DNA of 64,000 nucleotides from Campylorhamphus procurvoides (Eukaryota > Chordata > Aves > Passeriformes > Dendrocolaptidae), in NCBI GenBank assembly GCA_013396655.1, contig WBMV01001117.1, positions 1,134,491-1,198,490 of the forward strand, in the 5' to 3' direction. A program made the position numbers and the translations under genes. The stretch's first letter is position 1. The number at the start of each line of letters is the position of its first letter. Below the pieces are notes generated by a model that saw only the letters and a list, made by a program, of their open reading frames with translations, searched no databases and was not told the DNA's origin. Shown in pieces: positions 14,159-27,300 of the stretch.

Positions 14159-17100
14159 CTGAAAAAAAAAAAAATAAACCCACATGTATAGGTTAGTACA
14201 CGTTAAAGCACGGCCATGACAGGGAAAATCTCATGCAGCACTTCCAAAGAGTGTCCCTGCAATGGAGAAGGTGAAGATCAGTAGCAGCTGAGGGGTGATA
14301 GAGCTGGACAAGTGTACCATAGCAGGTCCAGCAACACGGAATATAAAAACCATGACAGCAGCACAGGAGCAGGAAAACACAGAGAACCTTTGTGATGGGT
14401 AATGCACAGTTAAATAGTTTGACAGGCATGAAGAAATGGAAAACGATAAGCAGAACCCTTTTGTTTTACAGTGTTATTTGGGAGCTGGCAGAACTGTTTA
14501 TCTGGTTCAGTTATAACTGTCAGGAATCATTTCTCAGTAGCACATCACCTACAAGACCTATCTGCTTAAGAGGAACTGACCAAACAGTCACATTTGTAAC
14601 ATGTTTCCACATGAATAACTCCAAGATCTAAATTTTTAAAAATTGATTTTTTTTTAAGAACATATATACTGCCCTGCTTTCCAGCATTATTTATCTTAGC
14701 AGCACAAGTGTACAACACTTTTTTCTCCTGCAAACCTTTCTAGTGGAAGAAGAGGAGCAACTGGAGATGCATCTTCTCCAGCATAATGTATCTGCAGTGG
14801 CTGAGACAGAGTTTGGAAGGGAGGCGATTGTTTTGAGATCTTGACAAAATATCAGACATCTGTATTGTGAAATTGTGTCATGTCTGCATCTTCATGTTTA
14901 AGCCACCAACTCTTTCAAGTACCGAGTTCAATTAAGCCCCATCAGTCAAATGCTCCCTGACAGTGCTGGGATGCTTCCTTTTCGGAAGAACCTGCTCTAT
15001 GTCTAGGAGTCCTGAAGATTTAATTAAAGACGACACCACAATAAATATTTGTCAAAAAAGTTAATTGCTTCATGTATGATAATATATGATGTTTCTGTCA
15101 TCTGAAATACTACTTTGACATTTCCAACTAATTAGCTAAAATAAATTCCAGGAAAGGAGACAGCTTTGTAATGAAGCACAAACGCAATTAGGTACTTCCT
15201 GGGATGCCACCAAATTTTAAATTTTGAGCAGCCATAGATCATGTTTTACGACTACAGATATGCAGATGTGGTAATAGGGCCTTCCCAGTTACATACACAC
15301 CCTCAATTTTCTCATACACCAACAACACAAACAGAGACATTCTCATGAGAACTGAGGAAACCCAATTATTAAGTACCAAGTAGAAGAAAGCGGCCAACCA
15401 AGTAGTGCTCAGCAGGTGCATGAAAAGCTGTCTGGAGTTTCCTCTGGACTCATTCCTACAGAATAATACTAATAACTGAGTGCTAAATTCCCAGTTCCAG
15501 CAAAGTCAACAAGAAGAAAGTGCACCCAGCTCTTTTGAACGCCTCCTCTTTAAAGATTAGTACTATTATCAGTGTCATGGTGTGGCTGACTAATGCTCTA
15601 CCATAGAGTGCTACACAAAAAAAAGTACTTTTATAGAGCTCACCTAAGAGATCTGAGGCTGAGACACAGAAGAACATTCATGCAGATTAACTTAATCCTA
15701 GCAAAGCTCCTCCTGCTAGAAGCCAAACTGGAATCTTTGAATAACCCTCTACAAAACCTTTCACTTTGTAATACAAAAGTTTCATGAGATCAGATTTCTT
15801 AGTGATGCAGGCAGAAAGACAGAGACCAAGCACTGCTGGAGATCAAGGCTGGCACAAAGAAATGGTATGGCAGGAAAACATGCTTTTAAAAAGGAGTTTG
15901 TCTATCCCATCCATGATCTACTGGCAATGACAGCCAGGAACAGAGATGCCTGGAAAAGGATCAGATCCACTGATGTGGTTAATTGCTTATAACTAAGTGA
16001 TGGAGTAATGAACATTGAGGGGGTCGATAAAGCAGGTATTTGATCATTAATGCACTGAAGCAACAAATGTGTGGTCTTGACCTATACCAGTTACAGAAAG
16101 TATATGGCATGGGGAAAAACACAGAGATGGGTAAAATCCACTGTGGTATCTGAACCTCAGATTTACATGAACTGACACAAAAATAATTTAATAATTTAGC
16201 AATTTACAGACTAAAAAAATCTACACCAAAAATTCTAGACCCACTACATGGAGCCTAAAAACTGGCACATCAGGGACTGTGCTCAACATCAGTGGCCTGA
16301 TGGCCAGCAAGAGAATGACACCCAACCAGTAACCACTGTGACAGACAGTGTCACATTAGTGTCTGAGTACTCCCCCACATTCTGTCAGGAAGACAACCAT
16401 AACCCTCAGTCACATAAACTGCTGTCTCAGATTAAAAATTACAGGCTCAAGATTAATTCCCAGGACATATTTTTCCACTCACTTCCAGCAGGGGCTATAT
16501 TAGACAACAGACCTTGAAGCAAAGAAAACCATGTTTAAGCAAAATTTTGGGGGAAAAAAAGGTAGAAGCAGCAATGTGTTTCTAACCAATCATACTTTAA
16601 CTAATGCATGATCTAAATGATGGCATGATCTAAAGCTAAATATGAAATCTGTAGAGTTAGCATGAAATGTCACTGAATTTTATAGTAAAGGGTAAGGGAC
16701 TTGTAAGAACTGACTGGAATCTCTCAACAGATCAATTCCTGTAAAAGCTATTCACACTTAACAAAAATATGAGTAATGTGTAGCACACATTCCTTTTACA
16801 CCACTTTTTTATTTCTATGAGAACTTAGAGACCAATGGTCTTGGACATATTAGGTATGTAACTTGAAATATCCAAATCAAATCTGATATTTCAGATAGCA
16901 GATGGTTCATATACCTTCCAGAACAACATATCTAAGTTGGATGTCTGTAAATTGCCATTCCCACACTAGGCACATTTGAAAACTGAAACTGTAATTTCTG
17001 GATAAATCTGGAAGTTTTATTCTCAGTTCTATGCATGCACAAAAAGAGGATGAGGGGAAGCCAAGGAGAAAGCACTGATTCTCTTAAAGGGAGAAAAGGT

Positions 17101-17568
17101 GAAGACATGCAAGATAAAATAATCAGAAAATAACTGCATTAGACAACCCATATCATTTCCAATGTTTTCAACTGCCCAATTAGTATTCTTAAACACAGAA
17201 GTAACATCAGTTTTGCTGCAGGGTGAGAAACTGAAAAAGCACAAGAGTTCTTCCAAGTTTAGGACTCATTTCAAGCACTGCTTGCACCACCTGAAGTGAC
17301 AGGATTTTCCAGCACAGCCCTGTTCAGCTCTCCCTGAGACAGCTGCATGTCTCAGGTGATGAGGAGGATTCAGGTATGAGGAAATTTGCCAGGTCCAAGT
17401 CATCTGCCCTGAGGCAAGAACACAAAAGACAAATAATGGACCTGGGCATTTTAGTTTGTCACCCCACAAAAAAAAAAAGAATGAAGGAATTACTTCATGC
17501 TCTTTCCTCATCTCAACACATCCTTTTCTCACGATCATATAAGGAAAATATAGTTCTCTAGAGGACTC

Positions 17569-17609
17569 CATGCAACTTTGCATGACTTTTTCAAGCATGC
17601 AACTCTGCA
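17569..17609. repeat. Two near-identical 14-bp direct repeats
   Basis: CATGCAACTTTGCA at 17569-17582 and CATGCAACTCTGCA at 17596-17609 differ at one base and start 27 bp apart. Each contains a short internal inverted pair (TGCA...TGCA). No function can be assigned. Confidence 0.7.
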
Positions 17610-18674
17610 CAGAGAGAAGACTCCAGACTGCAGCTGAGAGGGAACTATGCTTCACCATTCACTGAATTTTCATAAATCAGTCAAGATCAAATGCTGAAAA
17701 CACAATCTTTTCACTATAAAGTGTTACTGACTGCACTGAATATTTAAAGTGTCATAGGCCTCTATATCCAGACAGTTAATGTTTGTTTTAATTTTCTAAG
17801 AAAAGGTTCACTGGACAAAAGCCATTAACCATCCGGAAACAAGATAAACCTCAAAGGAAGGATTTCCAAAGCAGCTCTGTAGGACCACTTCCCTCTACTC
17901 TCTTCAAAGCCACATGAAAACTGGCACCAGTAAGAGCACAGCAAGGACAGCATTCGAAAATGTCACACCAAGCATTTTGCACACACAGGGATGACCAATG
18001 TCTTGGTGCTTCAAAGCAGTGTCTCTGTCACAGACAGGAGGATTTTGGTACCAGGTCCCAGTGCCCACCCTGAGGATGTGGGAGCAGAGTTAGACATTCT
18101 GTGTTCCCTGCTGGCAGCATTCACACACACAGATGAACTTTGCAGGGCCACAACAAGTAACTACAGTGTGAGTTGTTCCTATTTCAGATGGCCAAAGGCT
18201 GAGGGAGAGGACAGGAAGAGATGGAGCTGACCTGACAGCCTCAGGCTACAGAGGTGTGCTGGGCAGAGCAAGGGCATTCCCTGTTCCACCCGTGACTCCC
18301 ATCATGCAGGTTCCCTGCCTGACTAGATGGCAGGAAACATCTGCCCAGGTTTAAACAAGTCAGAATAGTCCAAAATTACACTATAAAGAAGTTGGTCATA
18401 AATGAAATTTCCAGGTACACAGTACTCTGTCAGGCCATTACAATCCAAAGGACAATTACATTCCTAACAAGCTCTTTACAAGTTTGAAATGCAAAGCCAA
18501 AAACTAAGCCATAATGTTCCCAGTTTCCTGAATATTTTCATTCTCTGTACATTGACCTCTGTCCAGGGACCCAAAAAAGCTGAGCTGTCATGCCACTTGG
18601 TCTCTGTTAATATGTGCAAAACATGTATCTGATGACAGCAAGAAAAACATGGGACTATAAAAATATAGAGAAAA

Positions 18675-18709
18675 ATTAGTCCCAGGATTAGTCCCAGGAC
18701 AGTACTGTC
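18675..18709. repeat. 12-bp tandem duplication next to a 12-bp palindrome
   Basis: ATTAGTCCCAGG occurs twice head-to-tail at 18675-18686 and 18687-18698. It is immediately followed by the perfect palindrome GACAGTACTGTC (18698-18709). A third partial copy, ATTAGTCCCA, lies near 18865. This may be a small replication-slippage duplication. Confidence 0.75.
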
Positions 18710-21643
18710 ATGGCAAAAGAAAACCAGAAGGTTGGATAGGGCTGCAAAAGAACATCAAGAACAGATGACGGAGGAGGGAATGGAGAAAATTATAAGAGCC
18801 TCAACAAGTCTGATGCGTATCTGTGTAATCAGAACTCAATATCATTTATTTCATTTCAAAAAATTAGTCCCATAATAGAAGAACTCAACAGGGTCTCAAC
18901 AGTGTATTGCAGGTAAGCTCTAGCTGTTCTAGTACAGCCTGAATCTGTACTGGTGACTTTTTTCCCCCTTTTCTTCTTGTTTCTGCCCCTTTCTGACTAG
19001 CAGGCAGACATACGGAATTTTGAATATTTGCTTTACCTTACTATTTTCCCCTTTCTGACTAAAATGTCACAGTCAATTACATTGCAAAAACTGCTTGATC
19101 TAATGATTTTGCCATATATTAAAGCAACTGTTTGTATATGATAAAACAATAATTTTCCGCCTAAATGATTCATGCAAAGACTCATGACCTACTACCACTA
19201 ACTGGAACAAATGTGATGTAAATCTCAAGCTGGATAATGCTCATACTATAAACCCTTCTTTCAAGTAAGCGTGGATAAGTCCTGCACATGTCTTCTGTGT
19301 CAAATGCCTCCTCCTGACTGACGAGCATTACATAAAGTTAACAGGGCAGCATATGCCAGGCTGAAGTGAAACATGTTCTGGATAAACTTTTTTACTGCCA
19401 TTTGACGTTGTTTCTGCCAGGGCTCATTATAAAACAACTAGGACATTTTATAACTACAATACACTACTGTAGTCATTTTGTAACCTGCAGCTGCGATGTG
19501 GTAACCAGAATGCCTAAACCTGTAGTTTCAAACTTTTATATGCATGTCGTGTTCCATGAAAGTCAAACGCAGAGCATAATATCCCTTCTCTCAAAAAAGG
19601 TTTTCAGCTACAAGAATACCTAATGCTTGGCTTATCACTGATCTCTGAAGATGAGGCAGAAGGAGAAAAATTACAGAGAAACAGAATTAAACAGAAACGA
19701 GAGCCCATCTGCTGTCACAGACTGGAAAGTAATAGAGGCGATCCAAAGACAACCTCAGAGCTCTTGCTTTTTGAAATTATATCTGAATTACTAGAACAGG
19801 CTGAGTTTTTTGGATCTTCACCACCAAATGTCAGGTGTAGTCTGTACTTCACACACAGAAAGGTCTTCATCCTTCAAGGGCAGGGCACATGCACCCAGCT
19901 ACATCCAGCACTGGCATTCCTGATAGCGCAAGGTACAAGGATGGAGTTATTAGCAGCTTCTTCTCTCTGACAACAGATTTTTGATCTCAGTTTGAGACAG
20001 ATCTCTCATAAACCATGATCCTTGGTCCCTGAGGAATTTATTAAGGTTTTGGGCAGGCCTCCATCTACAAAATGAAATGTCATTCCTTCCTTCAGATTGC
20101 CCTCTGAAGCCAGGGCTTAGGTAGCACAAAGATGCCACCAGGCAGTGACAGACCAATTGCTCCCCATTTCAGCTACTCAGGACACCAATACCAAAAGAGA
20201 CAGCAAGCAGTGGTCTTTTTTCTTTCTTCACACCTATATGACCACCAGTAACATAAACCTCACCCTCCTATTTTCTCATGTAAATCCATCAGATGGAAAG
20301 TCGGAAGGTCAAAAAATGAGCTACCAAGCAGGACGTAGATCCTGCTGCACATTAACACTCTCAAATAAGGACTTTTCTTGTGCAGTGGATTTAAAACAGT
20401 CAGGCTACAGGAACTGCTTCTTCCAGTGCCTCCAGGCAAGCATTGGAAAGTGTTGCCCAGAGCCCTCCCTGCTGACACGTATTACAACAGTTACAGCCTC
20501 CAAAGCCAAAAAATACAGCTGTGTACTGCTCAGGATATTTATTCAAAGTGAGCAAATATACAGTTGAATCCCTGCTTTTTGTCAGAGGTTGATATGAGCA
20601 AGCAAAGGAATTCATTAACAAGCTCATAATAATGCAAATTTCTGTCAGTTTAGGATTGAATTTCATACAAGAAGACAAATGCTTTTCCATTAGGACTGGC
20701 TTCCCCAGGCCAGTTGTGTTTCAAACAGCCACTAAACACAGGACACACAAAGAGCTTTGAATTGGGAGAACTTGTGTCTCCTTCCTGACTCCACAACAGA
20801 ATTTCTCAATGATTTAGGAAACTCAGCCAAATCTCACTGTACCTTGATTACTCTCTATTCAGCAAAGGAATTACCATGTTACCAATTTTATTATAATCAC
20901 TATATTGTTATACTGATTGACATACAATGTCATCAAATAAAGGCAAAGGTGGACGAAGGCTGTCATAGCTAATTTCTATTTCAATCATGCTTGAACTGCT
21001 TATGTATTAGATGTAACTGCTTTAAAAAGAACCTCCCTTGGGATCAATTTGCCTGACAGCTACCACATGGAAGGCACCCACTGACTAGTATCTCACTTGA
21101 AGAGGTACAAGCCCTCATTATCTGAAGGGAAACCTGGGTCTTTAGTACACCCAAATCCAGACACCAACATTCAATTACAGGCAAGCTCATGAAGCAGCAT
21201 TAAGTTTGCAAAGACAGGGACAGCTGTGATCATTGGGATGATTGCTGAAGGACACCAAGGTCCCAAATGAGGGATGGAGCTGTGCAGACTCAGCTCTTTT
21301 CTTCTGGCTGTTCCTTGCTACGTGCTGTTTGCTCCCAAGGAGGGAACCACGTAACCCAGACATGCAGAGTCGTGATTCACCATGATTAGAGCAAAATCTG
21401 CAAACCTGCAGATGTCCCAAAACTCTGTCAAGTAGCCAAATGCCAGCAATAAGGAATTCCAGAAGAACTTCCCAAATGTGAGTGAGCAAAGAAGTGTCGG
21501 GTGAGATTTGACATGGGTAAGGACCATGTATATAGGAAAAATAACCTAAATAGCTCCTCAACAGTGCTGAGCTCAAAACTTGCAGCTACAGCTTGGAAGA
21601 TCTAAGAGTTGTTGACAGTTTCCTCTGAATCAAGATGTAGTAG

Positions 21644-21663
21644 CAAACAAAACAAACAAACAA
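21644..21663. repeat. (AAAC)n simple repeat
   Basis: About five imperfect AAAC units (CAAACAAAACAAACAAACAA), just upstream of the CR1 fragment that begins at 21733. Confidence 0.75.
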
Positions 21664-21732
21664 CAGCAAAAGAATTTTGGACATCACAATGCAGGGCACA
21701 AAGAACAAGGAGAATGTTCACATACTGAGTAC

Positions 21733-22045
21733 TACAGAGTCACAGAATATGCCAAGTTGGAAGGGACCCACAAGGATCATTGAGTCCAACTCCTGGCACT
21801 GCACAGGACCATTCCTAAGAGACATACCATGTGCCTGAGAGTATCATCCAAATGCTTCTTGAACACTGTCAGGCTCAGTGCTGTGATCATTTCCCTAGGG
21901 AACCTGTTCATCCCCTCGGTGAAAAACCTTTTTCTAATATCTAACCTAAAGCTCCCCTGACACAACTTCAGGCCATTCCCTCAGGTTCTGTCACTGGTCA
22001 CCAAAGAGAAGAGATTAGTATCTGCCCCTCCTCTAGAAGTCCTAG
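21733..22045 (-). repeat. CR1 LINE 3'-end fragment (minus sense)
   Basis: Read on the minus strand, the segment ends with the typical CR1 3' tail: a GGAGTTGGACTCAATGATCC block, then GTGGGTCCCTTCCAACTTGG and a single ATTCTGTGA-like octamer. The part before it (plus 21780-22045) matches the CR1 3' UTR and the segment just before it, with the usual 'failure of small-vessel-like' filler absent and the reading frame already lost. This is a 5'-truncated copy of about 310 bp, as most CR1 insertions are. It lies in the same orientation as KIF26A transcription. Boundaries are accurate to perhaps 20 bp. Confidence 0.85.
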
Positions 22046-22099
22046 TCCTGCATCTCAAGACAGAGTAGTGGAGTAAGGGAAATGACAGAGACAAGCAGG

Positions 22100-22565
22100 T
22101 GAATGGTCAAGGAGATGAAGCAACTGCCCCAGAAGAAGAGATGAAAGATGCTGGGACTCTCATTTGGAGAGGGGAAGACTAAGGGTGGCCTGATTGAGGT
22201 TTGTAAAGTCACGGAGATGCTGTAAAAATTGAATGGAAGTGAGTACTTCTTTGCACTGCAACAATGAACTCATGGAACCTGCTGACATACGAAGCGGTGG
22301 AGGTAGAGAGAGTTTGCAGGGTCAGAGAGGGATTAGATCAATTCCTGGACAGCAGGCCCATAAACAGATACTGAAGGGAACAGACAGGTATGATGTCCCT
22401 GTGAAGTCTCCAACTGCACACACAGGAGAGTACGAGCAGACTGCAGGAAGCAGCTCTCCTTAAACACCATTTCCAGCTTCACTGCTGGAGACAGCCCTGG
22501 GCAAGATGGGCTGCAGCTGAGACCCAGCAGGATATTACTAATGTTCTTATCATTCTGATACAATC
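22100..22565 (+). repeat. Old CR1/L3-like LINE 3' fragment (plus sense)
   Basis: On the plus strand the segment carries diverged traces of an older CR1 type. A GGCCTGATTGAGGTTTGTAA block (22190-22209) corresponds to the usual 'gacctcattgaggtttataaa' stretch. A GGAGACAGCCCTGGGCAAGA block near 22487 followed by a C-T-G-A-G-A-C-C-C-A-G-C-A stretch and TGTTCTTAT near 22545 corresponds to the L3/CR1 3' end 'gacaggatactgggctagatgg...ctgacccag...gttcttat'. Divergence is high and no frame survives. The exact subfamily cannot be assigned by eye. It lies close behind, and opposite in orientation to, the younger fragment at 21733-22045. Confidence 0.65.
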
Positions 22566-23195
22566 TTTTCACTACAATCTTAGCTTAACTAGTAACAGAA
22601 GGTTGTGCTATTCCCGCAGGCCCCCATGAGTACTTCAGAGTCATCAGGAGAGGCTGACAAGACTCAAGGGGATATCCACACAGCTACCTTGCATGAACAA
22701 ACTAAACTCAGAGCCTTCCCAAAGCCAGCATCACAAGTACCACTCTCCCCTTCTTCACCCTTCCACTGCCATCTCCCTCCTAAAACACCCAGCTGCCTTT
22801 CACAGAACTTCATCACCATCACTTTTGAGAAGCAGAACAGGGACAGTTTTGAATGGCAGATCCATTATCTTTGCCCAGCACCACCAAAACCACAGCAATG
22901 GACTCCTGTCCACAGCACCTTTCAAACACTGCCTTCAAATAAGGTATCAGAAATGAACAAGTCATCCAGTTTTGAGATAGTGGCAGCTATGCAAATCCAG
23001 AGGAATCAGCTCGGAAGAGTTTGGGCACCAAACAAAAGTAATAGTAATATTAGGTCTGCTTTGGAAAACACCTAACCACAACATCAGTTTGTATAATAAT
23101 TTATATGGACTCACTTCCCTAAAAGTGTTTCACACTTAGTCTTACAAGTTTTACTTTCAGATTCAAAGAAAAACTCTCATTCTTAAGCCTTCATT

Positions 23196-24385
23196 ACACA
23201 GAATCACAGAGTGATTTGATTTGGAAGGGACCTCTGGAGATATCTAGTGACAACCCCCAGCTTAAGCAGGTTCACCTAAAGTAGGTTGTGTCTAGGCAGG
23301 TTGTGAGTATCTCAGGAGAAGGAGATTCAACAACCTCTCCAGGTTGCCTGTTCCAGTGCTCCTGTATTCCAGTTTGTGACCATTGCCCCTTGCCCTGCCA
23401 CTGAACACCACTGGAAAGAGTCTGCTCTCGTCCTCTTGACCCCTGCCCTTAAGATATTTGTATGCATCAATAAAATCCACTCTCAGCTGTCTCTTCTCCA
23501 GGCTAAACAGGCCCAGCCTCATCAACCTTTTCTCTCAAGAGAGATGCCCCTGTTCCCTCATCGTTTTCAGACCCTCTCCACTGGACCCTCTCCAGGAGCT
23601 CCATGTCTTTCTTGAACAGAGGAGCCCAGACCTGGACACGGTGCTGCAGATGCAGCCTCAGCAGGGCTGAGTAGAGGGGCAGGATCACCTTCGTCGACCT
23701 GCTGGCAACACTTTTTCTGATGCAGCCCAGGATATCATTGGCTTTCTTGGCCACAAGGGCACACTGCTGGCTCATGCTTAACTTGCTCTCTATCAGGACC
23801 CCCAGAGCTGCTTTCCAGTAGGAGTTTCTACTGGTACACGGGTTTTTAAATCCTCGCCAGGTGCAGAATCCTGCGTGTGCCTTTGTCAAATTTCATTAAG
23901 TTCCTCTCCACCCATGTCTCCAGTCTGACCATGTCTCTCTGAATGGCAGCACAGTACTTTGGGGTATCAGTCACTCCTCCCAGCTTTGCATCCTCATCAA
24001 ACTTCCTGAGGCAGCACCCTGTCCCTTCATCCAGAGTGCTGATGAATAAGATGAACAAGCTTGGACACAGTACTGACGCCTGGAGAATACCACTGGCTAT
24101 AGGGCTCCAACTGGACTCTGTGCCACTGACCACAGCCAAGGTCCAGCACAGCACCACTCCTTGTTCGCTCTTCTATCATTTGGAGAAGAAAGCTACCATC
24201 AACACATTCCAGGAACCTCCCGGATTGCTTATGCCCTGCTGTGTTGTCCCTCCAAGTGATATCAGGGTGGTTGAAGTCCCTCATGAGGACCAGGGCTTCT
24301 AAACATGAGGTCCTATGGAGGACAACATCCTATCAGTCTTCCTGGTTGGGCAGCCCACTCACTATAATGTCACTGGGAAATTACC
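23196..24385 (-). repeat. CR1 LINE fragment with endonuclease and reverse transcriptase remnants (minus sense)
   Basis: The plus-strand left end (ACAGAATCACAGAG, then TTGGAAGGGACCTCTGGAGA) is the reverse complement of a CR1 3' tail, so the element's sense strand is minus. Going 5' to 3' on the minus strand, about 24300-24160 encodes an endonuclease remnant (MRDFNHPDITWRDNTAGHKQ). About 24130-23850 encodes a reverse-transcriptase remnant including SKF-DEDAKLGG, in which the family's usual F-A-D-D has decayed. About 23890-23500 encodes the C-terminal stretch with LSMSQQCALVAKKANDILGC and SASR-like VASRSTKVILPLYSALLR. The endonuclease and RT parts are only a few tens of bases apart, so an internal deletion has removed most of the polymerase. 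Several frameshifts and stops make it inactive. It lies within the KIF26A intron in the gene's sense orientation. Confidence 0.9.
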
Positions 24386-27300
24386 TCATTGTAGTCTTAA
24401 AGGTCTATTTATAAGTGTAATAATCTCATCATTGATTACAGTGACTGTATTCAAATTATAAATCCATTAGCAGCTCAACAATGAAATAAAATCAATAATG
24501 CACGTAAATGGGAAAAAAGGAATTTAAATGCATACATTAATGTCACTTGAAGTAGCACTATTTTATGCGCCATCTCTAACAAAACTGTGTCACATCATTA
24601 GCAATAATGTGAAAAATCTTTTTCAATTAACAGAGCTGATTTGATGCTATGTTCAGTAAAGTGGCAATCCATTCCATTAAGCACACACATGAAATGCTTG
24701 AAATATCTATGAACTCTATCTATACATCATAAATTCTCTCCTAAGTGCTGAAACACAAAAGTAGATACATTTTCTATTGATGCTTTTTAAACCTGCTCTC
24801 AGAAGCTACCACCCAAGGCACTTCAGTGATTCTAGCTGCAAGTAACAAAGAGCATCAATTTTTGTCCCATGCTCAGCCACTCACGCCACGAAACAACAGG
24901 AGATGCTTTCAGCAAAGCTCACACTGTGCACAGCTCAACCGCCTGGAGTCCCACAACCTCAAAATGCCATTATTCCAGTAAACAGCTTATGGAGCAAATG
25001 TTAAATTCAAAGGACTTAAAAAAAATAAATCATTCAAATCCTATTTTACACAAGCAGGACAACTGGGCAATCCACACCTACATCCAGTTGTGCAAATCAC
25101 TTCCATGTGGTATAGAGAGAGAGACCACTACTAGAGATTTTCTCTCCACCAGCCTGCACACAACTAAGGTCTAAACTCAGCCCAAAATTATGTGGTTTCT
25201 CTGCTGCATTACCTTCTGAAAGCAAAGGGCATTATTTAGCTGCAGTCCACCCTTAAACCCATCTAGCCAGTGCAGAGCAACAACAGCCTCCTAAAAGCTG
25301 TTCTACATCAGGTATATAGAACCTTTCTCAAATGCTGGATGACACTTCTGAGCTCCAGTCAAAAAGGTACAAACCCTCCTTGTATGGTCAAGTCTAACGT
25401 TGGAGTGGCAGGGAATGCACTGATTAACAATCAGTTCACTGAAGGATTCATAGGAGAGCAAATTCACAGTAGAAATGGACTAACAGGAAGAAAAAGAAGC
25501 TGAAGGAAACAGAATGAACAGAAATGGCTATCCCAAACACACCAGTTGAAAGAGTAAAAAATTTAAATATTTGGGGTGTATAGTGTAGTTTATAATACAC
25601 TTGCCAGATGAGAGAATGACCTGTGGGCCAAAGGTAAATCCAGTGGATTATCATTTCCACGTAATCTCTGAAGTCAGTTTGTCTTAAATCTACTTCTGAT
25701 GAGTTACAGGTGAAGTCTGGGCCAACATTCCTTATTATTGCCTGTTGACTCAAATTGTCAACAAAGGCAAGTATGGACTTGTTCCCCCTTGAGAGCTGTA
25801 ATAACAACTGCTTACCCTGCAGGGGTAAAAGATCAAAAGAACTGGTTTCAGGTTGTAATTTGAGCACAAGAGGGTCTGAGTCCTACAAATAGTTATTCTG
25901 TCCCACAACTATAAAACCAGTACTATGGTGGAAGTGTCAAACCCAAAATATAAAGAAATACAATCCACACCCTCACCTAAGAACATGCTCGTTTTCATCC
26001 TGTAGCAAATAATCTTCCTATTAACTCTTAACATTTTTCCTAAATCCCTCTGATACCTGGAAATACATTAAAAAGTAACCTAATTTTCACCTTCAACATC
26101 CTACACTGGGGACAACCTAGAGTAAAACAGCATGAAGATCTTAGCAACTACACAAACAGAGGGCTATGGTTTTCATCTGCATGTTTAAGGCTGAATTTCC
26201 AACACACACTTTCTAAGCCAATCTGCTACCTGGCTGCTGGGGCAGGGTCTTGGTGACAGTACCAGCATTGTCCTCCCACATCACACCCCTCCCTTTGCAT
26301 TTGCTAAGGCAGCAAAGAGCAAAGCAAGACACAACTGACTGGCCAGGCAAGATGCAGCAGCCATAGGAAAGGTCTTTTCCATGGGAGCTATAAGTTAGGA
26401 TACTATGAGAAAACATTTAGTAACTTCGACCAAAAATCTTCCTTCTGCTGTTGAGACTTGTTATGGAAAGTGGCCAACAGTAACTGTATTTTACCACCCC
26501 CTTTCCTTTATGTACTTCCTCTACAGGAGCAGTGTCACCAACACCACTGAAGCTAAAAGGAAAACAAAAAAAGCCTCTGTGCAGTCCTGGCCCCAGCAGC
26601 TGTCTGACATTGACTTCTTGAGATTCAAGATGTTATATGTGGAGTCAGAAATATTCCAAAGCTCAAAGACACCCATATGTCTCACAGACATGATTTATGG
26701 TCAATGCATTGTATTTTAATTGTTTCATTACAAAATATATTTCCCACGTTGTATTAATAAAAGGTCACTGAGAAAGCTATCAAGAAGGATTTTAAAAATT
26801 AATTTAAAAATCCATTTGGTATGACATTTATCAAAGTAAAAACGTAAATGCTGGAAAGTAAATCTTGTCATTCCCCTGTTTTCCACAGTCAGCTTTTTAT
26901 TGCATCTTTTAAACAAAATGTAAGTCACCCTTGCTATAAACAAACAAAGAGGCTTTAAGGAAAGTCAGAGGCTGAACTACTCCCCAATGAATCCATCTGG
27001 TTTAGATTAGGGTAAGCAGAAGACTCACAGAAACTACAGGAAAGCTTGAATTGTGACTAAAATAACTCAGAGGTTTTTCATGTAAGACAAACAAACATAA
27101 GTCCTTTAACTTTAGAATGTATGCACCCCTTCACATGTGCTGTGGGTGAACCCTCCCTCTCTGAACCTCACAGACCCAGGCCATAAACCTATACCTAACT
27201 TGAAATTCGTGAATACTCTCAGGGACATACACTGAGCTTTTGATAATTTTATAATTTTACATACACGTTTTAAAAGTTTTACTTAAGACACTTTGAATTT

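Noticed and set aside
23943..24302. Plus-strand 119-codon frame
   Set aside because: It is the antisense shadow of the CR1 polymerase remnant on the minus strand.
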